Positions 46,306-58,135 of a DNA stretch of 64,000 bases are shown in pieces. The DNA is from Bufo bufo (taxonomy: Eukaryota; Chordata; Amphibia; Anura; Bufonidae): contig NC_053391.1 of NCBI RefSeq assembly GCF_905171765.1, positions 147,372,917 through 147,436,916 of the forward strand. Reading direction: 5' to 3'. The translations under genes and the position numbers were made by a program. Position 1 is the stretch's first letter, and each line of letters opens with the position of its first letter. The notes below the pieces were generated by a model that made no database searches, was not told the origin of the DNA, and was given only the letters and a program-made list of their open reading frames with translations.

Positions 46306-47665
46306 ATTGCATACATAAATATTTCAGTGAGAGACAAACAGGGGCCTATCTGGGGATGGTAAACGGGAGTTGGATTCCAGCGAGAGAGAGAAAAAATAAA
46401 TAAAAATAAAAATAAATTATATTTAGATATATGTATATAAATAAACAGAATAAATAATGATCTCTATCTTTTGTAAAGTCCCCACAGATAAAAAGCAGTT
46501 TTAACTGCAAAACCGTGCAGACATTTAGAGTCAATTCAAAAGGATCCATTTTGGAATAAATCCGCATGCCGCACAGGTTTTCTGCCATACTGGGGCTCCA
46601 CGTGTGTCTGTAAAAGAGTTGACTTTTATATCTCAGTGCTTTATTTCAGTTTGCAAATTATTGAAGGATCTTTAGGCCTAGACGCTATAGTTCCTAAATT
46701 CTGTGACATCTAGAGCTTATCAATGCAGAAATGTCCTACTGTGAATTAAGCTGCATTCTAACCATTGTGTCAAGCAAGTCTATGAATGCCGACATAGACG
46801 TACGGTCCTTTCACAAGAACCGGTAATCAGGCCAGTCATCAGGGATGAGTGTTTGTAGAAATAATCGTTCCCAATAATTGGCCAGTGTTAAAGATGCCAG
46901 CGATCAAGCAAATGTTCATTCATCAGGTGATTTTTAAAACAATAGTCATGAGAAATATTGACAGCAAGCAATCTGATATTTTCGTTTATTATAGAGTACA
47001 TTTTTTGCTACTTTGGATAATAAAACGGCCATTCATTGGGTGATTGTGTCATTTAGCCAGCAGCAAAAATCATAGTTTCTGTGTAGCAGATCACGCGATG
47101 TAGACAGGGATCTGCTGCCCAGAAACAAAGATTTTCTATGGGGACAAGTTATTGCTGTTGCGATTGATTGTCCTCATACAGTGGAAGCGATTTCTGCATG
47201 TAAATGCAGCCCTCATCACTGACGATCAGGCAATTATCAGGAACATTTGGTTTGTTCCCAATAATTGCACGAAACATCAGTCCATGTAAAAAGACCTTTA
47301 GGTTTTGTTGGCATCTTATTTTTTTACCAAAAAAGGCTTGCATGTAGTGAATTTAATAATTCTGTATAGACGCTCTACATAGAATCTGGAAGCATTAAAA
47401 ACACTGCAAAAAACTGTAAAAAATAAAAATGGTTATCCTGTTTGGATAACTCTTGTTCACATGTCCTAAGTATACTCTCTATTAGACAAAGTAGAGAGCC
47501 ACTGTAAAGATTGGCTGCCAAACTGAAGGATACACAGCAACTATGTAATACATGGTCACCCATTCCTTTGATACTTCATGCAGCCACCCACAGCTTCCCC
47601 AAGAGCTAACTGCTAGAGGGTGCTCATTTAGAGAAGGATTTATCCAGACAAGATAACCCTTTTAA
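46306..47665. other. Upstream region, little recognised
   Basis: Includes a short repeat-like stretch near 46800-47300 (gtcctttcacaagaacc against aaaaagacctttagg), possibly one decayed palindrome. No supported gene. Confidence 0.4.
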
Positions 47666-47972
47666 GGCCGAATGCACACGGCTGTGTTCCACGGCCAAGA
47701 GCGGTCCGTGGTATGCCGGGCTGGATTCCTGTTCAGAGCAGGAGCGCACGGCGTCATTGGTTGCTATGACGCCGTGCGCTTCATGCCGCCGCTGCTGTAC
47801 AGTAATACACTCGTATAGATCATACGAGTGTATTACTGTAGTGCAGCGGCGGCATGAAGCGCACGGCGTCATAGCAACCAATGAAGCCGTGCGCTTCTGC
47901 TCTGAACAGGAATCCAGCCCGGCATACCACGGACCGCTCTCGGCCACGGAACACGGCCGTGTGCATTCGGCC
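47666..47972. mobile_element. Harbinger-like MITE with TAA target duplication, near-perfect palindrome
   Basis: The arms are ggccgaatgcacacggctgt and acggccgtgtgcattcggcc, with direct TAA at 47663-47665 and 47973-47975. Inner arms mirror gccgtgcgcttcatgccgcc and the loop tcgtatagatcatacgag. Many CpGs remain. Confidence 0.92.
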
Positions 47973-47975
47973 TAA

Positions 47976-49104
47976 GGCAAATGTTCCTGCTTTAAGTTAA
48001 TAAAATATAATCCCACTGTGAACTTTTAATAGTTTAAAACATTTGTCACGAGAAATATTGATAGCGTGCTATCCCATATTGATTTACTACAGACTACACT
48101 TTTTTACTACTTTGAATAATAAATGCATTCTTACTTAGGTATTTTCCATGTGTCATATATTAATCTAAATGGGATCTGTCAATTCATTGTTAAACCAGGC
48201 ACAATGCCTTGAAAGACTAGCTCAGTTGAATGTAATGATGTCTTTCACTTACCAATTTGTTGCTTTATTCTAGTACTTTTAATCCATATGCAAATGAGCA
48301 GTTAAGTGCAGCAAGGGCAGGCCAAAGCCGCTCTGTGCACCTTTGCTCCTCAAGCTTCCTCTGCATGCCCCTCGCCTCATTCTTGATTGAAGCAGCCATG
48401 GCAGGATCATCATCTGTCCTTTTTTACTTTCTATGATCCACCTCTAGTACCTTATCAGATATCTTCCCTGACCAAAAGTTGTTATATTTTATCTTTCAGT
48501 TCTTTTGTATTTCTTTTTCAATCTGCTCCAATCCGTAATTCCACATGTGTATGCGAGCAATTTGTTAGAGTTCCCTCTCACTTCGACATGAAATTGTGAT
48601 TTTCTTTCTCTAGGGAATGGAAAACCCTCTATCAGTTATTTTATAATTTATTTTCTATTGCTGCCTTATTCCACCACAGCCTGTGGGAAAAAGATGATGT
48701 CCAAAATACCTTAGGACATTACTCTACGATCTCATGGTCAAAATGTATACACTATATTTTGGCATTTCACAACTGGAGGAATGTGCCCATACTTCCATTA
48801 AACTGAGCATCAAGCTCACATGGAAGTATAGTCAATCCTGAGTGGAGTTCTTTGATGTTTTGACTGAAAAGGATAGGGGTGGATTTATCTCCAAGTGTAT
48901 AGAAAAAGTACATTGATCAACTCCCTCTTACATGATGGTCTGGATCCTCTGACTATCACTAGGCACAAAAGAAAGCAATTCCAGTGGTTCAGTTTTTATG
49001 GATATACCACATCTGCTCCAATGATGTTAAGTTTGAGAGACAAGCAAGCAACCTAAAAAAGGGAAGTCAAGAAAAGGACTATACCCAGAAGGATATAAAG
49101 AAAG
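47976..49104. other. Upstream region, nothing coding recognised
   Basis: A possible dispersed repeat near 48170-48400 (agtacttttaatccatatgc). No domain found. Confidence 0.35.
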
Positions 49105-49109
49105 GTTAT

Positions 49110-49696
49110 TGTCACATCTGTGACAGGTCTCAGAAGGTCTAAAAGATTATCTACGCATTAGTAATCTGACAGCCCTTTTTCGGTTTCACTTTGTCTGTGT
49201 TATGCTGGTATGTCCACACCTCCTGTTCAGGTGTGGATCATGTGACCTTTACCTCGCCCTATTTAGTCTGACTTTTCCCATCACTCCTTGCTTGGGATAG
49301 CTTCATTTGGTCCTGGAAGAGCTGGAGTGTGGTTCGTGTTGAAGTCCTGTTCATCCATCTTCCTCTGAAGTTAAGTGTTCCGCTTTTTGTGTTTTGTATT
49401 CCCCCCCCCCTGGTTGTTTACTAGGCCTCAGTGAGACACTAGTTCTTTCACCAGGGAAGGAACGGGTGGTCTCTGCCCTGTCATTATCTTTAGGGCATCT
49501 GAGGGTCACCAGGGTTTTCTAGGTTCCTGTGTATGGGTATCTCTACCATCGAGAGGTGCCCATACAGATAGGAGTTAGGGCCAGGAGCAGGGTTTTATAG
49601 GTGATGACCCTTTTCCTTCCCTAGCGGTGAGGCCTAGTGTCTTTCCCCTTCCTTCTTGATTGTCTTTTGGTGTTCTCCCCTACTTCATCCGTGACA
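49110..49696 (+). repeat. Solo gypsy LTR with 5-bp duplication gttat
   Basis: It begins TGTCACATCTGTGACAGG and ends TCATCCGTGACA, with direct gttat at 49105-49109 and 49697-49701. TG...CA ends and the CCGTGACA terminus match gypsy LTRs 1 and 2 here. No internal region, so it arose by LTR recombination. Confidence 0.85.
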
Positions 49697-49791
49697 GTTA
49701 TGTAGGAGCAAAAAGATCTTGCTGTTAGTTCCTTTTTGTGAGTAAAACATCTGATAAGAAAAAATATGTAATGGCTAGGTTTATTACTAGT

Positions 49792-50380
49792 GATGGACGA
49801 ACATCTACCGGGATGGTTCGCAAACGCGCTCGCGCGAACACGATCAAATGTTCGCGAACCGCAAGTTCGGGCGGGTCCCATTCATTTTAATGGCAGGCGC
49901 ACCTGAAAAACCTTCAGCTCATATTTGCAGCCAGGAAAAAATTACTAGAAGTGCACAAATAGTCCCACAACATGGACAGTGACATACCAGATGTATTTGA
50001 ATTTGCGATCTCCATTCATAATTTTTTTCAATGCAAAATATCGGCAATATAATTTTCGCGTACGCGCATGCGCAAATGCACTATACAGTACCCAAATGCA
50101 CTATAAAGAAAGTATATTGGTTTATAACACCCTGGTTCAATCAGTTTTTTTGGGGGGCTACTGGTATATCACACCAGTAGAAATTACTTGTTCCAATAAC
50201 GCTTGTCCCTCTATATACCTGCAGTATCGCAGCAGAACCGCACACAACTGCCACACAATACAAATGCACTATAATATACTTTCCAACATAGAAAGTATAT
50301 TATAACACTGTACAAGGAAGGCAATCCATTAGAATATACATAAAGATAAAACGTAACCTTTAATAATGTTACTATGACGG
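49792..50380. mobile_element. Possible hAT-related left end and repeat debris
   Basis: tagtgatggacgaacatc followed by ggttcgcaaacgcg and gttcgcgaaccgcaagttcg resembles the ttcg-rich ends of the hAT elements at 3140 and 14651. No matching right end was found before the hairpin palindrome at 50384. Confidence 0.4.
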
Positions 50381-50383
50381 TCC

Positions 50384-50893
50384 ATAAGGAAAGCAACTAG
50401 GCCTGAACACAAGGATAAGGGAGCAGGTCACCTCCTATTGCAACCTTATACCTCGCCCTAACTCCTCACCGTATGAGCGGACCTGGATGGTAGGACGGCT
50501 CATACCCTGGATACCTGAGGCCCTGAGTCGCCCTGAAAATCCCTCACAAAGGAGTTAAGGAGAGGAGTCTCAAAAGGCCTAGAAGAAGGGAAAGGAAAAG
50601 ACCATATGCAGCAACTGGATCGGCAGGTAAGTGTTTTCCGGTGTTCTTACCTGCCGATCCAGTTGCTGCATATGGTATTTTCCTTTCCCTGCTTCTAGGT
50701 CTTTTGAGACTCCTGTTATTCCGTGTCCTGAAAGAACAGGGCACCTCGACTCAGGGCCTCAGGTATCCAGGGTATGAGCCATCCTACCATCCAGGTCCGC
50801 TCATACGGAGAGGAGTTAGGGTGAGGTATAGGGATGCAATAGGAGGTGACCTGCTCCCTTATCCTTGTGTTCAGGCCTAGTTGCTTTCCTTAT
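50384..50893. repeat. Hairpin palindrome, about 510 bp, near-perfect
   Basis: The left arm ataaggaaagcaactaggcc and the right arm ggcctagttgctttccttat match inward for about 250 bp (tacctgaggccctgagtcg, tgctgcatatgg) to a short loop near 50630-50645. The strand symmetry gives mirrored short open frames that are not genes. Confidence 0.9.
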
Positions 50894-52330
50894 CCCCCAG
50901 TCATCATACGGTGGGGGGTTTCCCCCACTCCCCACCATGACACCGAGTTACGACACAGTGCAGCTCCCATCTACTGCTATGGAAGTTACAGTGGAGTGCC
51001 GTCTGTTCTGCCATTTCCTTATCTCTGCCTCTCTGGCTAGCGCTTATTGCATTTATTCCCATCTCCTTGTAAAAACCCCAGGAAGACATCCTAGATGAAA
51101 TCCTAACCTTATCACTGTGTTCTCAGTTCAGTCTGGACTAGATTATTGGCAGAAGATGTCAGTGCTGACATTCGGTAGTGCTAATTTCTATTGTCTAGTA
51201 CTATTTGTCCTTATCACTCTCTCTATAATAGGATAGAATATATACAATTTTTAAAATATAAAGGTCTTGTCAAATAGCATGGTTAAATAGTACAAATGAT
51301 ACATGAACAACACAGTACAAATATTTTTTTGTTTTCAAAATGTTATTTTTGAGCCTGGATTATTTTTGTTCCAGTGTGAATCAATACATTTACAGGGCAT
51401 AATCTCTACTGCAGCCAGGCAAAGAAATAGCCTCCATCACTTGAATCTCTGTTTAGCCATTTTTACTACTATTTCACTTTTGATTCTTACAATATATAGA
51501 TTTGTCATATTCCTTTTGATGACCTAAAGAAATTGCTGGCGTGTTTTTTACACCATGACTCAGGGCATTTAACTTGGAAGCAGACACACTACATCTCAAT
51601 CAAAGGCCACAGTAAAATCGATCAATTGAAAACAGAATTCTAAAAAAAACACCAGAGTAACTAGAGTTCCTGGAACAGGCTCACAGCAGGGAATGATTGT
51701 CTCCTGAAGGTCATACTAGCAATCAGGAGGAAAGTAAGAAGAAAAGAGAGAAAACTCACTGCAGATATACTGGAACTGCTCAGGTTTTTCTACTTCTAAA
51801 ATCTACATACTAGAAATATTTCAACCACTTTCAATCTTACAAGTTATACTTGTGAGTGAAACTGTGCATGCTAAATGGCCCTTTTAAGTGCTGGACAATA
51901 GTGGGCAGAAATTAAGTGTACCCTATATATCTATACCCAACAGAAACATTACAAAAAAACACAAAATTTGTACTTAAGACTACATGCACTCGACCGTATG
52001 TGTTTTGCGGTCCGCTCTTGTGACTGTTCAATTGCTGCAGCATAATAGAACAGTGTCTGGCGGGTACTACTAAGGCGCAGGGTTGGAAGGAATTACTATG
52101 TAGTCATTTTTTCATGTGTACTTATTATAGACCACTATCACTACAGAATATTACTTAGAGAACCAAGCAATATCCTGTAGTATGGGAGTAATATGGTAAT
52201 AGAGACCTTGTATATGACTTACAGAGTACAATTTCAATATTTGCAGATAATATGCTCCCAGTAAAGGAAGGAGAATAATATTATTACAGAATGACTTGGC
52301 AGAGAAAAGACAAATGAAGATTAATGCTGC
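50894..52330. other. Upstream region, nothing recognised
   Basis: No supported gene, tandem array or transposon end. Confidence 0.4.
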
Positions 52331-52333
52331 TAA

Positions 52334-52649
52334 GGGATCCTGCACACAACCATATCCGTTTTTTCCGGTCTGCAAATCGCAGATCCACAAAACATGGATA
52401 CTGCCCGAGAGACTGAGAGACTGTCATGATTTTTTTTTTACTCCTTCACAATGTCCTATCCTTGTCCACACAACGGACAAGAATACAACATTTTCTTGCG
52501 AGGCCGTGGAACAGACTTACGGATGCGGACAACACATGGGTGTGCTGTCCACATCTTTTGCAGCCCCACAGAGATGAATGGATCCACATCTAATCTACAA
52601 AAATTGCGGATCAGATGCTGGCCAAAACTACGGTCGTGTGCATGAGCCG
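52334..52649. mobile_element. Harbinger-like MITE with TAA target duplication
   Basis: The ends are gggatcctgcacacaacc and ggtcgtgtgcatgagccg, with direct TAA at 52331-52333 and 52650-52652. Confidence 0.75.
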
Positions 52650-52910
52650 TAAATGTAATGTTATGCACTTTGGGTAGGAAAAAAGCATTTAAGGCTCAAT
52701 TCACACAATATCTGTATTGCAACGTATCAACATAGCCAGTAGAAAAAATGTCCCAGTGAAAACACTGATATCGCCATAGACTTTCATGTGCAAACAACTG
52801 ACAAAAGGGTGTTCATTTGGCTTATGTTTGGTTGCAGATATACTGTATAATAAAAACATGCATATCACACAGTGTACAGTACCTGAAAAATGCAGTCACT
52901 GACATACTTA

Positions 52911-53241
52911 GGCCTCTTGCACACAAAGTTTTTTTTTTCCGTTTACGTTCAGTTTTTTGCATTCCGTATACGGAACCATTCATTTCAATGGATCCGCAAA
53001 AAAACCGAAGGTACTCCGTATGCCTTCCGTTTCCGTAGTTCCGTTTTTCCGTTCCGTTCAAAGATAGAACATGTCCTATTATTGTCCGCATAACAGACAA
53101 GGATAGTACTGCTCTACCAGGGGCCAGCTGTTCCGTTCCCCAAAAAACAAAATGTACACGGACGTCATCCGTATTTTTTGCAGGTCCGCTTTTGCGGATC
53201 GCGAAATACTGAAAAAGCCATACGGTTGTGTGCAAGAGGCC
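52911..53241. mobile_element. Harbinger-like MITE with TTA target duplication
   Basis: The ends are ggcctcttgcacacaaag and ggttgtgtgcaagaggcc, with direct TTA at 52908-52910 and 53242-53244. It is the clearest match to the left-cut copy at window start. Confidence 0.88.
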
Positions 53242-53339
53242 TTATGCAACTGTATGCCTATACAACTATTTCCATACAGCTGAACATACGTTAGGCAAAA
53301 CTATTTCAAAAGTTCCCACTATACATTAAGGCCTCTTGC

Positions 53340-53950
53340 AAACACGGGCGTCGCGTGTGAGGGCTGGACAAGATGCGGGTGCGTTGCGAGAAAATGCGCA
53401 ATTTTTCAGCGCCAGTGTAAAGCGTTTTAATGCGTTTTGCACGCGCGTGAGAAAAATCGGCATGTTTGGTACCTAGACCCAAACCCGGACTTCTTCATAG
53501 ATTTGATTATTTTCCCTTATAACATGGTTATAAGGGAAAATAATAGCATTCTTAATACAGAATGCTTAGTAAAATGTCCATTGAGGGGTTAAAAATAATA
53601 AACAAATTTAACTCACCCCATCCATGTTATAAGGGAAAATAATAAAGATCGGGTCCCCATTCTGATCGTCTCTTAGCAACCATGCGTGAAAATCGCACCG
53701 CATCCGTACTTGCTTGCGGATGCTTGCGATTTTCACGCAGCCCTATTCACTTCTATGGGGCCTGCGTTGCTCGAAAAACGCACAATATAGAGCTTGCTGT
53801 GATTTTCACGCAACGCACAAGTGATGCGTGAAAATCACCGCTTATGTACACAGCCCCATTGAAGTGAATGGGTCTGGATTCAGTGCGGGTGCAATGCGTT
53901 CACCTCACGCATTGCACCCGCGAGGAATTCTCGCCCGTGTGAAAGGGGCC
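53340..53950. mobile_element. Harbinger-like composite with TAA target duplication
   Basis: The ends are ggcctcttgcaaacacgggc and gcccgtgtgaaaggggcc, with direct TAA at 53337-53339 and 53951-53953. The interior contains the TTATAAC hairpin module (53508-53545) and tgcgattttcacgcag-type words, as in 20947-22063. Confidence 0.8.
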
Positions 53951-54169
53951 TAACAGTGAACGCAGAGTGAATTTAGCTGGAGATACAGAGGGCGGTCCAA
54001 CACCCGGCAGAGGTGAAGTTGAAACAGGAGTAGAGGTGGATTGACTTGGCAGCATGTTGTAGTAGTCAAGGCAGGAGATTATGAGGGTATGCTTACCATT
54101 TTTGTTGACTCAGGGTTAAGAAAAGAGAGGATATGTGAAATGTTTTTGAGTTGGAGGCAGCAGGAATAA

Positions 54170-54593
54170 TTAAAGGGGTTCTGCACTTTGTTTAAACTGA
54201 TGATCTATCCTCGGGATAGATCATCAGCATCTGATCGGCGGGGACCCCCGCTTATCCGCTGTTTGAGAAGGCAGCAGCGCTCCAGCAGCGCCACGGCCTT
54301 CTCACCGTTTACCGCCGGTCCAGTGACGTCACGACTAGTATCAACTTGCCTGGGCGGGGCTAAGCTCCATTCAAGTGAACAGAGCTTAGCCGCGCCAAGG
54401 CAAGTTGATACAAGTCGTGACGTCACTGAACCTGCGGTAAACAGTGAGAAGGCCGCGGCCCTCATGGAGCGCCGCTGCCTTCTCAAACAGCTGATCAGCG
54501 GGGGTCCCTGGTGTCGGAACCCCGCCGATCAGATGCTGATGATCTATCCAGAGGATAGATCATCAGTTTAAACAAAGTACAGAACCCCTTTAA
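54170..54593. mobile_element. TTAA-flanked palindromic MITE (aggggttctgcactttg family)
   Basis: It starts TTAA-aggggttctgcactttg and ends caaagtacagaacccct-TTAA. Arms mirror tttaaactgatgatctatcc and gatgctgatgatctatcc-like words, and cggggacccccgc. Frames of 93-127 codons across it are strand-symmetric artefacts. Confidence 0.9.
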
Positions 54594-55440
54594 TATCTTG
54601 AAATTGCAGTTTGACAGCCATGACAGGATCAAATGTTATCCAAAGCCAACAGATTTGTGAGACTTGGGAAAGTGTGGAGCTATTATCAGTGACTGATAGT
54701 TGGGGGAGCTGAGTGAGATAAGAGAATTTCATTTAACTCCATGCTGAGCAAAGGAACGTTGTGAAAGAATTAGTAAAACTACATCTTTATTGAAACTTGA
54801 TTAAAATGTGAACAGGAGGGAAAACTCTACCTAATGTAAAACCTCCCAATTGACAAACATATATCCACACCAATACAGGCGACAGATAACATGGCACCAG
54901 CTGGTCTAATGCGATTGCGCAAGACCCAGCCTGCCCTGTAGCTCAGGTGTGAACACAAGTCAATATGGGAAACAACGTAAGTGGAACCAACTACACATGT
55001 GTGTTGGTCCACGAATACATCCCACAGCAGTATGACACTAGGCAGTAAACACTGCTCTATAATCCTGAGCAGTAATAACCACTCTTGTACATGCAAGGCT
55101 GGTATATTCACCGTGGTGTAAGTGGCAATAAGTGCCAATGCTCAATTGTCCGGCCGTGCCAGTGAATTACTTGCCCTAGAAATATTTAACCCCTTGATAA
55201 ACATCTGCCCATGCTAAGCAGTTGCGACCTGTGAATCAACGCACATTCCCACTGTGACGTGTGGTGCAAGTACTGTCATCCACTGCCGCATGAGCATGAA
55301 TCAAGGGAGGTATTTACTAGGCAGCCCTATGACACTTGTGATGCCTGGATATGAGCGCACTGTTTGATAAACATCTGCCCACACTCATCAGAGGGCTAGA
55401 AATACAGGCCACTACTGCGGTGTGAACACGAATCAAACAG
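54594..55440. repeat. Possible Penelope-like terminal repeats
   Basis: gataaacatctgcccatgct at 55196 and gataaacatctgcccacact at 55367 recur about 170 bp apart, and the region leads into the hammerhead-like motif at 55484. This suggests terminal sequence of the Penelope-like element, but no domain proves it. Confidence 0.35.
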
Positions 55441-55483
55441 ACTAAACCTGGCTGTGTGTATCATAAGTTTGTCCCCACTAACA

Positions 55484-55518
55484 GCTCTACGCATTTTGCC
55501 ATTTTAGGCTCATCAGGA
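55484..55518 (-). ncRNA. Decayed hammerhead-ribozyme-like motif
   Basis: On the minus strand: cctgatgagcctaaaatggc followed by aaaatgcgtagagc. CTGATGAG, a GCC/GGC stem with short loop, AAAA in place of GAAA, then a flanking stem. The order matches a hammerhead core; the changed G would abolish cleavage. Confidence 0.45.
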
Positions 55519-55810
55519 GCAGATTAGATGTGGGGATGGACAAACAACAAGAAAGCCGCCAGCCTCCGTCCAGAGGCAGCGGAAACAGCGCTACAATGGC
55601 CGTACGCAAGGACGCGCAGCTGATAAAGAGGAAGCCCCTCCCCTTAGCCGGATCGAGCCCCTGGAGCGGTCAATGGAGGATCAAGGGGCGCGGCTACGAC
55701 GCTAATTAAACCCCGCCCATCCTGTCCCCCACCTCCTTGGAGCGATCACGTGTGAGGTATCAAAACACTCTTACTTGGGGAACGAGGGACCAAACGGCGG
55801 TGTATATATA

Positions 55811-57374
55811 CACTGCGTGCAGAATTATTAGGCAAATGAGTATTTTGACCACATCATCCTCTTTATGCATGTTGTCTTACTCCAAGCTGTATAGGCTCGA
55901 AAGCCTACTACCAATTAAGCATATTAGGTGATGTGCATCTCTGTAATGAGAAGGGGTGTGGTCTAATGACATCAACACCCTATATTAGGTGTGCATAATT
56001 ATTAGGCAACTTCCTTTGCTTTGGCAAAATGGGTCAAAAGAAGGACTTGACAGGCTCAGAAAAGTCAAAAATACTGAGATATCTTGCAGAGGGATGCAGC
56101 ACTCTTAAAATTGCAAAGCTTCTGAAGCGTGATCATCGAACAATCAAGCGTTTCATTCAAAATAGTCAACAGGGTCGCAAGAAGCGTGTGGAAAAACCAA
56201 GGCGCAAAATAACTGCCCATGAACTGAGAAAAGTCAAGCGTGCAGCTGCCAAGATGCCACTTGCCACCAGTTTGGCCATATTTCAGAGCTGCAACATCAC
56301 TGGAGTGCCCAAAAGCACAAGGTGTGCAATACTCAGAGACATGGCCAAGGTAAGAAAGGCTGAAAGACGACCACCACTGAACAAGACACACAAGCTGAAA
56401 CGTCAAGACTGGGCCAAGAAATATCTCAAGACTGATTTTTCTAAGGTTTTATGGACTGATGAAATGAGAGTGAGTCTTGATGGGCCAGATGGATGGGCCC
56501 GTGGCTGGATTGGTAAAGGGCAGAGAGCTCCAGTCCGACTCAGACGCCAGCAAGGTGGAGGTGGAGTACTGGTTTGGGCTGGTATCATCAAAGATGAGCT
56601 TGTGGGGCCTTTTCGGGTTGAGGATGGAGTCAAGCTCAACTCCCAGTCCTACTGCCAGTTTCTGGAAGACACCTTCTTCAAGCAGTGGTACAGGAAGAAG
56701 TCTGCATCCTTCAAGAAAAACATGATTTTCATGCAGGACAATGCTCCATCACATGCGTCCAAGTACTCCACAGCGTGGCTGGCAAGAAAGGGTATAAAAG
56801 AAGAAAATCTAATGACATGGCCTCCTTGTTCACCTGATCTGAACCCCATTGAGAACCTGTGGTCCATCATCAAATGTGAGATTTACAAGGAGGGAAAACA
56901 GTACACCTCTCTGAACAGTGTCTGGGAGGCTGTGGTTGCTGCTGCACGCAATGTTGATGGTGAACAGATCAAAACACTGACAGAATCCATGGATGGCAGG
57001 CTTTTGAGTGTCCTTGCAAAGAAAGGTGGCTATATTGGTCACTGATTTGTTTTTGTTTTGTTTTTGAATGTCAGAAATGTATATTTGTGAATGTTGAGAT
57101 GTTATATTGGTTTCACTGGTAAAAATAAATAATTGAAATGGGTATATATTTGTTTTTTGTTAAGTTGCCTAATAATTATGCACAGTAATAGTCACCTGCA
57201 CACACAGATATCCCCCTAAAATAGCTAAAACTAAAAACAAACTAAAAACTACTTCCAAAAATATTCAGCTTTGATATTAATTGAGTTTTTTGGGTTCATT
57301 GAGAACATGGTTGTTGTTCAATAATAAAATTAATCCTCAAAAATACAACTTGCCTAATAATTCTGCATTCCCTG
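55811..57374 (+). mobile_element. Tc1/mariner element of DD37E type, copy 2
   Basis: It lies between TA (55809-55810) and TA (57375-57376), with outer repeats 55817-55835 and 57350-57368 and inner repeats 55991-56009 and 57165-57183 in the same IR/DR layout as copy 1. It splits a Penelope-like terminal region whose two parts lie on each side. Confidence 0.95.
56029..57045 (+). CDS. Tc1/mariner DD37E transposase, intact open frame (copy 2)
   Basis: A 338-codon frame from MGQKKDLTGSEK to the stop after YIGH. Catalytic residues by position: Asp 144 (WTDEMRVSL), Asp 237 (MQDNAPSHA) and Glu 275 (DLNPIENLW), spacing 37. Unlike copy 1 it keeps His after QDNAPS and Pro in the WPPCSPDLNP motif, so this is the better candidate for an active protein. 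The nuclear localisation-like basic stretch GRKKRVEKPRRK occurs at about residues 49-60. The protein binds the TIR repeats, cuts the element out and joins it at TA sites. Its own promoter was not recognised; expression is unknown. Confidence 0.95.
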   Translation: MGQKKDLTGSEKSKILRYLAEGCSTLKIAKLLKRDHRTIKRFIQNSQQGRKKRVEKPRRKITAHELRKVKRAAAKMPLATSLAIFQSCNITGVPKSTRCAILRDMAKVRKAERRPPLNKTHKLKRQDWAKKYLKTDFSKVLWTDEMRVSLDGPDGWARGWIGKGQRAPVRLRRQQGGGGVLVWAGIIKDELVGPFRVEDGVKLNSQSYCQFLEDTFFKQWYRKKSASFKKNMIFMQDNAPSHASKYSTAWLARKGIKEENLMTWPPCSPDLNPIENLWSIIKCEIYKEGKQYTSLNSVWEAVVAAARNVDGEQIKTLTESMDGRLLSVLAKKGGYIGH

Positions 57375-57408
57375 TATAGATGTCAAAACATGAGAACAAG
57401 GGGTCAGG

Positions 57409-58135
57409 TTAGAGGAAGCAGACAAAAGAGTTATATTCATTGAAGCCCTGCGGTTGAACTGTACGCAGTCTATATATCCAATGTGTCTCTTTTTGCTGCA
57501 ACCTTTTATCAAAGTCTCCTCCTCTGGGGGACATTCTGACCACTTCAATCCCCTGAAACCTAATCACATCCGCCTTGCCATTATGACAGGAAAAGACGTG
57601 TCTCGCAATTGGGGTGTCTGCACACTTCCGAATGTCATTGAGATGTTCTCCAATCCTCCTACGGAACTCCCAAAATGCTTTCCCCACGCATGTGCATGTG
57701 GTCAAGTACACAACCCCCTTGATTCTACAATTAGTGAAGGATCTAATAGTGAAGGTTTTCTGTGTGACGGTGCAGGCAAATTCATTACCCAATTGAATAG
57801 CCCCGCATGCCACACATCCCCCACATCGGAATGTACTTTTCAGGTTGGTATTCAGCCATGTGGTAGTGGTGGGGGTTTGAAAAAAACTATGGACCAAACG
57901 ATCCCTCAGGTTGCGACCCCGGCGATACGTTATTAGAGGAGAATCCCCAACTAGACAACCTATGTCTGGGTCCGATTTTAAGATGCCCCAATAACAAGTG
58001 AGGAGCTCTCTTACAGTTTCATGTGCCTCATCATTTGTGGCGATAATACGCATCCGTTCGTGATCTGATGGACACGATTTTTTCGTATTAATAGCGTGTA
58101 ACGATCCAAGGCCATAGAGTGTTGATAGGCCTTGG
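57409..58135 (-). pseudogene. Penelope-like element: C-terminal RT end and GIY-YIG endonuclease domain
   Basis: A minus-strand open frame reads INTKKSCPSDHERMRII, PLITYRRGRNLRDRLV, then RCGGCVACGA, a Cys pair seen in the linker of Penelope-like proteins. VVYLTTCTCVGKAFWEFRRR followed by IGEHLNDI matches the GIY-YIG-type nuclease core. The N-terminal reverse transcriptase is missing upstream of about 58135, so the element is 5'-truncated. Such elements copy RNA at DNA ends and use this nuclease to nick DNA. Confidence 0.8.

Noticed and set aside
54188..54571. 127-codon and 93-codon frames
   Set aside because: Strand-symmetric frames of a palindromic MITE.
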